Source of the DNA: Fluviicola sp.
Lineage (GTDB): Bacteria > Bacteroidota > Bacteroidia > Flavobacteriales_D > Crocinitomicaceae
DNA: 64,000 nt
Assembly: GCF_039596395.1 (NCBI RefSeq)
Contig: NZ_JBCNJT010000002.1
Coordinates: 992,001-1,056,000 of the forward strand
Direction: 5' to 3'
The notes beneath the pieces are model-generated. The model made no database searches. It saw only the letters and a list, made by a program, of their open reading frames with translations, and was not told where the DNA came from. Numbering within the stretch: the stretch's first letter is position 1; each line of letters begins with the position of its first letter. The position numbers and the translations under genes were made by a program. Below, one piece after another: positions 42,762 to 51,265 of this stretch.

Positions 42762-43805
42762 TTAATTTCTTCGTCTCGCTGGAAACAATGGATGCCAGTC
42801 ATGCCCCGGAACCTCCCACCACAACGCTAACGGTGCATTATTCGGGATATTGCGCCAGGTAAAAAAGTGAGTACCCAAACCGTAAGTCTTGTAATTAGGA
42901 TTGATGAACCCCAATGGTCTGATATTGGGCGAAACTGGACCTTGAATCATGTCAATAATCAACAGCCCCTTTTGAAGCAATATTCCTTCATATTTGACTC
43001 TGTTTTCCGGAGAAGAAAAAAAGCTTTCTTTAGCTGGAATATTATCCGGTCGGTAAGCATAATCTTCATATTTTTGTGCGTTCAAGTTAGCCAGATAAGT
43101 TTTAGCATTGTTAGGCTGATCTTTGACCGGAATAGCAATATTCAATTCTTCCCCATGGAATTTGATATGATTCTGAATTTCGAAATTCCTGTACCATTTG
43201 ATTTTTCTTTCCAGTGCTTGAGAGAATGTTTTAGATATCCTGATTTTTTGAAAAGAATGTCCCCATGTATGTAAGCAAAACAGGTGAATCGACAGCCGGA
43301 ATTCATCCTTTGAAATTCTCAAATGATTCTCATTACGTCCATCATTCTTTAATTTGAGCCAGTCGATAACTTGTCCGCCTATTGTACCTCCTGAAGCCAG
43401 CACATCATCAAAATAAACAAAATTGGTTTTTGGGAAAGTCACATAATCTTTGAATGAATGCTGGTATTCAGCAACGAGTACTTCGTCCACCAACTCAAGG
43501 ATTACATTCTGGCTCTTTCCAATTGGCTGCATATCGAGAAATTCAGTTTCTGATAAAAACTCAGTGATTGATCCATACTTGGAATCACTAAGCATTGTTT
43601 CAATATGGCTTTTGATCCAGTTTCTCGCAATTTCAAGAGGTATATATGTTTGTGGCAATATGTGATTGATTTCAGTTAACATGAACTCAGCATCCTTTCC
43701 AAATTGTTCTGCCCATTTCAGAATACTTTCCACTGTTATTTGAATACCATCACTATTTCTGTAATCCTTAATTTTTTCTAAAACACTGTTTGCCAAATCT
43801 TTCAT
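42762..43805 (-). CDS. Phosphoribosyltransferase-like effector protein (PRTase-CE type)
   Basis: A 347-residue protein. The first 125 residues are helical; then VYFDDVLASGGTIGGQVID carries the PRPP-binding fingerprint (Asp133, Asp134 and the SGGT loop 138-141), followed by a beta/alpha core (RLSIHLFCLHTW). The C-terminal third is specific to this class (LGTHFFTWRNIPNNAPLALW, then PLFPARRRN), including an invariant-looking GTHxFFTWRNIPNN segment. It matches the PRTase-like domain described in bacterial conflict systems (computational work by Burroughs and Aravind). First gene of a two-gene operon with NADAR. Reaction not known. Confidence 0.68.
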   Translation of the reverse strand: MKDLANSVLEKIKDYRNSDGIQITVESILKWAEQFGKDAEFMLTEINHILPQTYIPLEIARNWIKSHIETMLSDSKYGSITEFLSETEFLDMQPIGKSQNVILELVDEVLVAEYQHSFKDYVTFPKTNFVYFDDVLASGGTIGGQVIDWLKLKNDGRNENHLRISKDEFRLSIHLFCLHTWGHSFQKIRISKTFSQALERKIKWYRNFEIQNHIKFHGEELNIAIPVKDQPNNAKTYLANLNAQKYEDYAYRPDNIPAKESFFSSPENRVKYEGILLQKGLLIIDMIQGPVSPNIRPLGFINPNYKTYGLGTHFFTWRNIPNNAPLALWWEVPGHDWHPLFPARRRN

Positions 43806-44227
43806 ATCATCTTAATTGGTGTGCATTTCAGAAAGTGAAGCGGTAATGGTAATAACTTTATTTATCATGGAATCTATAGGAATTATAAGGTTTTAAAATA
43901 TGAAATAGTGATTTTTTTGTAAAGTTAATAGAAAACGATTGGATAATATGTAATTGTTTCTGTACTCAATTACAATTTATAGTCATTCAATATATTCTTG
44001 CTTCCAAAAGAAGAACTTTTCATTAACGCTGCTCAGGACAACTTAAAATCTCAAATCCTGGTATAATTAGCTAGAAACAATATCAATTAAATACCTAACA
44101 CAATAATTTTTAGTCTTTTCTGATGTGTTTTGGTTTATGGAACAAAATAATTATTTCCTTTGCTGAAGGATTGCAAGAAAGAATATGCAATCATATTATT
44201 CACTGGAAATAGCTCTTAAATCATATC
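43806..44227. other. 422-bp AT-rich divergent intergenic region
   Basis: Lies between the minus-strand PRTase gene and the plus-strand defence operon, so it should contain both promoters. An 8-bp inverted repeat TGTAATTG / CAATTACA with 10-nt spacer is at 43949-43974 and could be an operator. No ORF or TAnnTTTG box of good quality is evident. Confidence 0.35.
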
Positions 44228-45223
44228 ATGCCCGACTACTATACTCCCGATCCAATTTGGTTAACAGATTTGAAAATCGAAAATCAGGATGATTACGTAA
44301 AAAAATATGTAATCAAAGGAAACTTCCATTCCGGAGTTCACGAAGATGTAATCAATAGTTTCAAAACAGTTGAATACCTAATGGCTCATGCCTATTATCA
44401 TTGGCAGATGTATGACCAGGTACTTGCAAAACTGCTTTCCATTTTTGAAATGGCTGTAAAATTAAGATCGAAAGAACTCGACAATCCATTGCAATATCAA
44501 GATCGTAGTGATGAAACTAAGGATAAAGAATTATGGCGATTGATAAAAGAATTAAAAAACTTTGGATATCCGGGTTTTGTGATTCGTGATCTGCATTGGT
44601 TGAGAAAATTAAGAAATCAGGAATCACATCCTGATGGGCATCATTTTGCTGGAGCAATTAAAAAAGTTGCAATCATGCCTGGAATCAATATAATCAACCG
44701 GCTTTTTCTTGACCCTAATAAATTGACTCTCCAGATAAATAACGATACCCAAATGCGGAGAGATAAAAACATCTTCTCAAATAATGTGTTCATTCACTCT
44801 TATGATGGAAAAAAAATCTTAGTCCATGGCCTTGAATTTCTCCAAAATATTGAATTGGAATCCACCAATTGTGAGTACTGGAAAGCAAATCCTATACTCA
44901 CAGATACTTATGAATCCTTCAGTAGAGGAAGTTTTGGATCCCCATTTAGATTTTTCTTAACAAATGTCCGTATAGAAAACGGAAACTTGCTTGCAACAGA
45001 CTTCCATTCCAATGAATTCGTCACATTATATAAAGCCACGGATGAAAGATCTCTTCAGGCATACCAGAAACATGTAGAAGAATTAGAGAGATTGGAGCCT
45101 ATACAAAAATCCGCAGCAGAGTCATCTTATAGACATCATTTAAATAGTCACCTGGAAGAGTTTGTATATATCAATTGTTGGACAAGCGAACAAGAAATTA
45201 TCCCGGATTCGATTAATGAATAA
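44228..45223 (+). CDS. HEPN-motif protein, first gene of the defence operon
   Basis: A 331-residue soluble protein. The helical N-terminal half includes VEYLMAHAYYHWQMYDQVLA, LLSIFEMAVKLRSKEL and LRKLRNQESHPDGHHFAG, where Arg129-Asn-Gln-Glu-Ser-His134 fits the Rx4-6H motif of HEPN ribonucleases and toxins. The C-terminal half (about 190-331) is beta-rich and unrecognised. HEPN proteins commonly cut RNA or bind nucleotide. Its stop is followed 16 nt later by the GajA-like gene, whose upstream alternative ATG even overlaps, so it is coupled. It might be an added effector to a Gabija-like system, an inference from context. Confidence 0.6.
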   Translation: MPDYYTPDPIWLTDLKIENQDDYVKKYVIKGNFHSGVHEDVINSFKTVEYLMAHAYYHWQMYDQVLAKLLSIFEMAVKLRSKELDNPLQYQDRSDETKDKELWRLIKELKNFGYPGFVIRDLHWLRKLRNQESHPDGHHFAGAIKKVAIMPGINIINRLFLDPNKLTLQINNDTQMRRDKNIFSNNVFIHSYDGKKILVHGLEFLQNIELESTNCEYWKANPILTDTYESFSRGSFGSPFRFFLTNVRIENGNLLATDFHSNEFVTLYKATDERSLQAYQKHVEELERLEPIQKSAAESSYRHHLNSHLEEFVYINCWTSEQEIIPDSINE

Positions 45224-45239
45224 CCACAAAAAAGAACAA

Positions 45240-47333
45240 ATGAAAATATTCAAAATAGAGGTAGACAATTTCAGACTTCTTAAAGCCTTTTCAATGGATT
45301 TGGAACAAGGACTTTCCTTAATCATTGGCAAAAACAATACAGGGAAAACGTCTATACTTTCCGTAATGGAAAAGTTCTTAGGATCATCAGATAAAAACAA
45401 ATTTTCGTTTGACGATTTTAGCATAGAGTTTAAAAAACATCTGAAAAAGATAATTACTGGTGCTAAACCAATTTCAGAGAACAATTATGCACCAAGTGGA
45501 ATTAAATTGAAGGTGTACATTGAATATAATGAGCATGATGATCTTTCCAATATTAGTCGTGTAATGATGGATCTGGATCCAGCTAATAATATCGTTGTGC
45601 TAGGATTTGAATATACTCTGCATTTCAATGATTATGTCAAGATTCGAAAAGACTATTCCGAATTTAGTAAGGAAGAAGTGAAAAAAAGGGCTAAGCAAAA
45701 GGCATATACACCAAAAAAATTATATGATTTTTTACAAAGACATCAGTTAAGCTATTTCAAACTTCAAAAGAAGTCTTTTGAATACAATCGTCGTTCAAAA
45801 CGAATTAATGAATCGAATTATATTGATTTGATTGACGGGAAAATAAAGATTGACGATATTATTAATTTCAAATTTATTAGTGCCAAGAGAGATGTCACAA
45901 ATAAGGACATTGACAAAACATTGTCCAGACAAACTTCAAGAATTTACAAACGCACTGAAGTAAATGAAGAGCAAAGAAAAGAAGTAGATATATTTCAGGA
46001 CACATTGACGGTAACAGATGATAGTCTTACAACGATCTATTCGACGTTATTCAACGATGTGGTGGAAAAGGTCAGATCATTTGGAGGGATAAAACTCAAC
46101 GAGTCAGAAATTAAAATTGTTTCTACTTTGCAACACAGAGAATTACTGGAAGGAAATACTACTGTAGTTTACAGTCATGATGAAGATCATAAACTTCCTG
46201 AACATTATAACGGTTTAGGCTATATGAATCTGATCAGTATGATTTTCGAAATCGAAATACTGCTTCAGGATTTCAAAAGAAAACAAGGAGAAAAGTTGGC
46301 AGATATTAATCTGTTGTTTATTGAGGAACCTGAAGCTCATACCCATCCTCAGATGCAATATGTTTTTATCAAAAATATTAAAAAACTTCTTGGAGAAGGG
46401 ATCAATCGAATTGATAAGGAGCACCGTGATCTGCAATATATTATAAGTACCCATTCAGCATGTATAGTTGCTGATAGCGATTTTGATGATATTAAATACC
46501 TGAAGAAGGAAGATAACAATAATGTGTTAGCCAAAAACTTAAAGGATTTAAAAGATGGTTATGCTAAAGACCCGAAGCAATATCAGTTTCTGAAGCAATA
46601 TCTCACAATAAGCAGAGCTGAGATTTTCTTTGCAGATAAAGCAATATTGATTGAAGGAGATACAGAAAGAATTCTTATTCCTACAATGATGAAGCAGATT
46701 GATCTTGAGGAGGAAAAACGTTTTTCTGATCTTGGAGAAAAAGATCCGTTGCTACCACTTCTTTCACAGAATATTTCCATCATTGAAGTAGGAGCCTATT
46801 CACAGATTTTTGAAAGATTCATTGATTTTATAGGAATTAAGTCAATAATCGTCACCGACTTGGATGCAATAGACAACAGTGGTGAAAAATGCGAAGTGTC
46901 TGCAGGTGTGGGATACTCTAATGGAGCCATCAGCTTCTTCTTCAATGATGCAAACTTGAATGATTTGAAAGGTTATAATTTATCGCAAAAATTGTTTAGT
47001 AAGGTTAAGGATAAATGGAAAAAAGATGCGAAAGGAAAATTGTGTGTCGTTTATCAGGTTGCAGAGCAAGGGTACAATGCAAGAAGTTTTGAAGATGCAT
47101 TTATACATATCAATCATGATTTTGTAAAGAATAAAAAAGATGATTTTCGAGGACTAAAGAACCGAGAATATTTTGATGATCCAACTAAAAAATCATATTT
47201 CTTAGCTGATAATTGTATTAAAAAGAAAACACACTTCGCATTAGATATAGTTTATCACAGTAACAGTAAATTAAGTAATTGGAAAACTCCGCAATACATT
47301 AAAGAAGGTTTATTATGGCTGAAGCAAGATTAG
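45240..47333 (+). CDS. gajA: GajA-like OLD family ATP-dependent endonuclease
   Basis: A 697-residue protein with AAA/ABC ATPase and TOPRIM domains, the class 2 OLD/GajA layout; GajA nicks DNA and is inhibited by NTPs in Gabija immunity. Walker A GKNNTGKTS (residues 30-38), an insertion-rich middle, the GLGYMNLISMIFEIE signature-like segment, Walker B FIEEPEAHTHPQ, and the H-loop STHSACIVADSDF. TOPRIM: AILIEGDTER (Glu about 472) and IIVTDLDAID (Asp540, Asp542). ATG 45240 is preferred; 45216 adds eight residues. About 100 residues longer than the classic GajA. Overlaps the next gene by 19 nt. Confidence 0.82.
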   Translation: MKIFKIEVDNFRLLKAFSMDLEQGLSLIIGKNNTGKTSILSVMEKFLGSSDKNKFSFDDFSIEFKKHLKKIITGAKPISENNYAPSGIKLKVYIEYNEHDDLSNISRVMMDLDPANNIVVLGFEYTLHFNDYVKIRKDYSEFSKEEVKKRAKQKAYTPKKLYDFLQRHQLSYFKLQKKSFEYNRRSKRINESNYIDLIDGKIKIDDIINFKFISAKRDVTNKDIDKTLSRQTSRIYKRTEVNEEQRKEVDIFQDTLTVTDDSLTTIYSTLFNDVVEKVRSFGGIKLNESEIKIVSTLQHRELLEGNTTVVYSHDEDHKLPEHYNGLGYMNLISMIFEIEILLQDFKRKQGEKLADINLLFIEEPEAHTHPQMQYVFIKNIKKLLGEGINRIDKEHRDLQYIISTHSACIVADSDFDDIKYLKKEDNNNVLAKNLKDLKDGYAKDPKQYQFLKQYLTISRAEIFFADKAILIEGDTERILIPTMMKQIDLEEEKRFSDLGEKDPLLPLLSQNISIIEVGAYSQIFERFIDFIGIKSIIVTDLDAIDNSGEKCEVSAGVGYSNGAISFFFNDANLNDLKGYNLSQKLFSKVKDKWKKDAKGKLCVVYQVAEQGYNARSFEDAFIHINHDFVKNKKDDFRGLKNREYFDDPTKKSYFLADNCIKKKTHFALDIVYHSNSKLSNWKTPQYIKEGLLWLKQD

Positions 47334-49240
47334 GACTGGAACCAGAAGTTAAGCAAATACTTGAATGTATTGATAAGAAAAGTAACTTTCTTTTGAGTGG
47401 AGGAGCCGGAAGCGGTAAAACATATTCATTGGTCCAGGTTATCCGGCAAGTGATTGAAGAGAATCCTACTTCGATGGTAGCTTGTATGACCTACACAAAT
47501 GCCGCAGTTAAAGAAATTGAGGAGCGTGTAAATCATAAACATTTGAATGTAACTACAATTCACGATTTTTTATGGGACAATATCAAGCACTTTCAAAAAG
47601 AACTTAGAGCAGCACTTGTCAATTTAGCAAATGATGAAAACATCTCTAAAATTTCAATTCAAGGAATTTCTCCGGTACCGGATGATTATTTTGACGGGTT
47701 GGAAAAAGGAATTCAGTATAAAGAATATTTAAGAGTCGCAGAGGGCATAATTTCTCACGATGAATTATTAATTGTTGCTGAATACCTCTTTAAAAAATAT
47801 GTCAGATTGAATGACATCGTAAAAGACAGATACAAATACATTTTTATTGATGAATATCAAGATACCAGTAAATCTGTAGTGGAAATATTTTTGACTCATT
47901 TAAAGGGGAGCAAAAAACAAAATGTTATTGGCTTTTTTGGTGATGCTATGCAATCTATATATGATGAAGGAATTGGAAATTTAGATGAATACAAAAATGG
48001 TGGGGCAGCGGATGAAGTATTTGAGATTAAGAAGGTTCAAAATCGGAGAAGTCCTCAAAAAGTGATCACACTTGCAAACAGGCTTCGCACAGATGGAATT
48101 GTCCAGGAACCTTCCTCTGACAAAAATGCGCCAAATATGTTCAACGGAGCTGTTAAACAAGGAGAAATTATATTCTTACATTCCACTAATCAGGATCTTA
48201 CTGAAGTAAGAAAATTCTTGTCCACTGAATATGGATGGGATTTTGAAAATGCAAAAACGACTAAAGAACTTAATTTAACTCATAATTTAATTGCAGATAA
48301 AGTGGGTTTTAGAACCTTGATGGATATATATGATAAAGATCCGATCATGGCCCTAAAGAAAGATATATGGGAAAAAATCAAGGCAAACCGAAATCCTGAG
48401 ATAGTAGTTAATGAAGATGATACTTTTGACATAGTTGTTGACAAGTACAAACCAAAAAACAGGAGTCGGCAACTAAAGAAAGATTTGATATTAGAAGATC
48501 CTGATCAGGCGCACCTTTATAATCAGTTAAAGGACAAATTGTTTTCGGAAGTGAGGAAAATGTATTTGGATAAAGATGCATTGATTGATGACAAAAAGCA
48601 GGATGAAGATGATGAAAATAGAAAAGGTTCGAAGAGGGATAATTTGATAAAACACTTATTCAATATCCAAACCAATATTTCACTTTATTCAAATGGCAAT
48701 TACAATGAATTTCTTCGAGTTACTGATTACAGGTTCAAAATAAAAAGTGTTGCTGATAAAAAAGCGTTGAAGAAAAATATTGAAAGTTTAATAGTAGTAG
48801 GTGAGAAAACAATAGAAGAGGTTATAACCGAAGCAAATGAAAAAGGAATTTGCTTAATTGATGACAGACTGGAGAAATTCAAGGAACATAATGAATATTT
48901 ATACGGACGTGTAAAAGCGGTTAAATTCCGTGAATTTCAAAAACTCTATGAATACCTGGAAGGTCGTACACCATTTTCTACACAACATAAAACTAAAGGA
49001 GCGGAGTTTGATAACGTGCTTGTCATCTTGGATAATGGTAACTGGAATGATTACAATTTTGAATATTTGTTTACAAATCGCACCGATAAAGAGAGTGTTT
49101 TAAATAGAACTAAAAAATTGTTTTATGTCTGCTGCACCCGATCAAAAGAGAAGTTAGCTGTTTTCTATTTTGATCCAAAACCCGAAGTAATATCAACAGC
49201 AGAAAGTTGGTTTGGCAAAAACAATGTAAAAAAAATATAA
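47315..49240 (+). CDS. gajB: GajB-like UvrD/PcrA-type helicase
   Basis: Superfamily 1A helicase of 641 residues, partner of GajA in Gabija, where it senses DNA termini and activates the nuclease. Motif I GGAGSGKTYS (from residue 29), MTYTNAAVKEIEERV (motif Ia), motif II IDEYQDTSKS (Asp179, Glu180), FFGDAMQSIYDEG (motif III), QHKTKGAEFDNVLVI (motif V-like) and FYVCCTRSKEKL (motif VI). Between about 330 and 480 there is a charged insertion (DDKKQDEDDENRKGSKRDN). The start overlaps the gajA-like gene by 19 nt and rmuC begins two nt after its stop. Confidence 0.83.
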   Translation: MAEARLGLEPEVKQILECIDKKSNFLLSGGAGSGKTYSLVQVIRQVIEENPTSMVACMTYTNAAVKEIEERVNHKHLNVTTIHDFLWDNIKHFQKELRAALVNLANDENISKISIQGISPVPDDYFDGLEKGIQYKEYLRVAEGIISHDELLIVAEYLFKKYVRLNDIVKDRYKYIFIDEYQDTSKSVVEIFLTHLKGSKKQNVIGFFGDAMQSIYDEGIGNLDEYKNGGAADEVFEIKKVQNRRSPQKVITLANRLRTDGIVQEPSSDKNAPNMFNGAVKQGEIIFLHSTNQDLTEVRKFLSTEYGWDFENAKTTKELNLTHNLIADKVGFRTLMDIYDKDPIMALKKDIWEKIKANRNPEIVVNEDDTFDIVVDKYKPKNRSRQLKKDLILEDPDQAHLYNQLKDKLFSEVRKMYLDKDALIDDKKQDEDDENRKGSKRDNLIKHLFNIQTNISLYSNGNYNEFLRVTDYRFKIKSVADKKALKKNIESLIVVGEKTIEEVITEANEKGICLIDDRLEKFKEHNEYLYGRVKAVKFREFQKLYEYLEGRTPFSTQHKTKGAEFDNVLVILDNGNWNDYNFEYLFTNRTDKESVLNRTKKLFYVCCTRSKEKLAVFYFDPKPEVISTAESWFGKNNVKKI

Positions 49241-49242
49241 GA

Positions 49243-50709
49243 ATGGAAGTGTTATTTATCATAGTAGGATTAATCATTGGAGCAGTAATAGCTTGGCTTT
49301 TTGTAAATCAAAAAAGTGCAGCCGTTATTGCAACATTACAAAGTGAATTGCAAAACTCAAATACCAAAATATCTGAGACAAACACAGAATTGGAAAATTT
49401 GAAACAAGAGTTGGAAAATGAAAAAAAATTAAAAGGAGATGTAGAACGAAAGGCTTTAGAATTTGAATTGAGGGAAGCATCTGTTAAGCAGGAACTATCC
49501 AGTGCAAATGAAAGACTAAATAAAGTTGTTGAGGAACTGGATCAGAAAACTTCTGACTTCAACAATGTCAATACACAACTCGCAACAGCTAACGCGAATA
49601 ACAAGTCACTTATTGAAAAACATGACTCTCAAAAACAGGAAATCGAAAAGCTCAATGAAAAATTTACTACAGAATTCGAGAATATTGCAAATCGGATATT
49701 GGAAGAAAAAACTGATAAATTCACTAAAACAAATAAAAGCAATATAGAAATGCTTTTAAAGCCGTTGGGAGATAATTTAGACAAATTCAAAGCGAAAGTA
49801 GAAGAAGTTTATGATAAAGAGTCAAAAGAGCGTTTCTCACTTGGTGAAAAAGTGAAAGAACTTGCCGAATTGAACCAGGTGATTAGTGATGAAGCTAAAA
49901 ATTTGACCCGTGCATTAAAAGGAGAATCAAAGACTCGAGGGCTTTGGGGAGAAATGATCTTGGAAAGCATCTTGGAAAAATCGGGTCTTGTCAAAGACAG
50001 AGAATATTTCATAGAACATCAGTTAACTGATGATGAAGGTAACGCAATTCTTTCAGAATCAGAGGGTAAAAAGATGCGTCCCGATGTTGTAATAAAATAC
50101 CCGGATAAAAGAAGCGTAATTATTGATTCAAAAGTTTCACTTTTAGCGTTTACTAGATATATGGATGCGGTTGATCCAGAAGAGCAACAAAGGGAATTAG
50201 CAGCACACGTTGGATCTATGAAAATGCATATAAATGCGCTTAGTTCAAAGGGTTACGATGATTACGACAAAGCATTGGATTTTGTGATGATGTTTATACC
50301 TAGCGAATCAGCATACATTGCAGCAATGCAAGGAGATCCCAATCTCTGGAACTTCGCTTATGACAAACGAATTTTATTACTCAATCCAACGAACCTTATT
50401 ACCTCATTAAAGCTGATAGTTGATCTTTGGAAGAGAGAATATCAAAATCAAAATGCGATCGAAATCGCAGAAAGGGGTGCTAAACTGTATGATAAATTTG
50501 TTGGATTTATTTCAAATATGGAGGATATAGGCTCTCACATTGGTAAGGCTCAAAATAAATATGAAGAAGCATTTAAACAGTTGTCTACAGGCAATGATAA
50601 TTTGGTCGTTCAAGCTACAAAGCTTAAGAATCTTGGGTTGAAACCTAAAAAGCAGCTACCAAAGGAAATCGAAAATCAAGCTTTACAAAATACTGTTGAA
50701 GGTGAATAA
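49243..50709 (+). CDS. rmuC: DNA recombination protein RmuC
   Basis: A 488-residue RmuC-family protein: N-terminal membrane anchor (MEVLFIIVGLIIGAVIAWLF), long coiled coil (about 25-165, rich in Glu/Lys/Asn), then the RmuC nuclease-like domain: KTRGLWGEMILESILEKSGL, MRPDVVIKYPDKRSVIIDSK (a PD-(D/E)xK-type core) and MMFIPSESAYIAAM. Housekeeping rmuC limits inversion at repeats in E. coli; here it sits in a defence operon between gajB-like and a membrane coiled-coil gene. The start (ATG 49243) is clear. Whether it is a duplicate of a chromosomal copy cannot be seen. Confidence 0.88.
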   Translation: MEVLFIIVGLIIGAVIAWLFVNQKSAAVIATLQSELQNSNTKISETNTELENLKQELENEKKLKGDVERKALEFELREASVKQELSSANERLNKVVEELDQKTSDFNNVNTQLATANANNKSLIEKHDSQKQEIEKLNEKFTTEFENIANRILEEKTDKFTKTNKSNIEMLLKPLGDNLDKFKAKVEEVYDKESKERFSLGEKVKELAELNQVISDEAKNLTRALKGESKTRGLWGEMILESILEKSGLVKDREYFIEHQLTDDEGNAILSESEGKKMRPDVVIKYPDKRSVIIDSKVSLLAFTRYMDAVDPEEQQRELAAHVGSMKMHINALSSKGYDDYDKALDFVMMFIPSESAYIAAMQGDPNLWNFAYDKRILLLNPTNLITSLKLIVDLWKREYQNQNAIEIAERGAKLYDKFVGFISNMEDIGSHIGKAQNKYEEAFKQLSTGNDNLVVQATKLKNLGLKPKKQLPKEIENQALQNTVEGE

Positions 50710-51253
50710 AAAAAATTATAACTGGGGGCTCTACATTGTAATACTCATTGTAGTTGCAATCATATTTTGGCATTTTTCAAAACGTTCTAGAAATCAAGAT
50801 CATTCTGATAAAGAAGCAGAGCGTTTAAGACGTATAACTGATCTTGAAAATGAGAAACAGTTATTGATTGATGATCGAAATAAAGCAATTGATTTAGAAA
50901 AACAAATAAAGGCGCAAAGTGAAAAGTTATGGAGGAAATTAATTAGAATTTTAATCATATTACTTTTGTTTTCCAATGCACTCTGTTTTTTGATTATGAG
51001 GTCTATTGACATCGAAAATGTTTTGACATTTAATTCTATTGTTTTCGGAATCATCAATCTAGCTTATTTGTTTTGCACATTTAAATTATTCTCGGTTAAG
51101 CAATTTTTATTTGAACATTTGAAAGAATTCTCGTACAAAATTGTTGCTGGTAATAAAGATGCTTCGTACTTCGCAACAAAATTAGAAACCGTGCAAAATA
51201 GGATCGATCAAATTGATTTAGAATTGAATCAGTTAAGAGCCGTTATTTCATAA
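50702..51253 (+). CDS. Small membrane coiled-coil protein
   Basis: About 183 residues, opening at GTG 50702 (or TTG 50696), overlapping the end of rmuC by 8 nt. One N-terminal helix (WGLYIVILIVVAIIFWHF), a charged coiled coil (SDKEAERLRRITDLENEKQL and LIDDRNKAIDLEKQIKAQ), then two more helices (LIRILIILLLFSNALCFLIM and SIVFGIINLAYLFCTFKL) and a C-terminal coiled coil (AKLETVQNRIDQIDLELNQL-like). No family known. With RmuC's anchor, it suggests that part of the system sits at the membrane. Confidence 0.55.
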   Translation: MNKKNYNWGLYIVILIVVAIIFWHFSKRSRNQDHSDKEAERLRRITDLENEKQLLIDDRNKAIDLEKQIKAQSEKLWRKLIRILIILLLFSNALCFLIMRSIDIENVLTFNSIVFGIINLAYLFCTFKLFSVKQFLFEHLKEFSYKIVAGNKDASYFATKLETVQNRIDQIDLELNQLRAVIS

Positions 51254-51265
51254 TCCGAATCGAAT

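Noticed and set aside
45240-49240. PARIS or another AAA/TOPRIM system
   Set aside because: The fused AAA-TOPRIM protein followed by a UvrD-type helicase fits Gabija; no separate AriA/AriB arrangement is seen.
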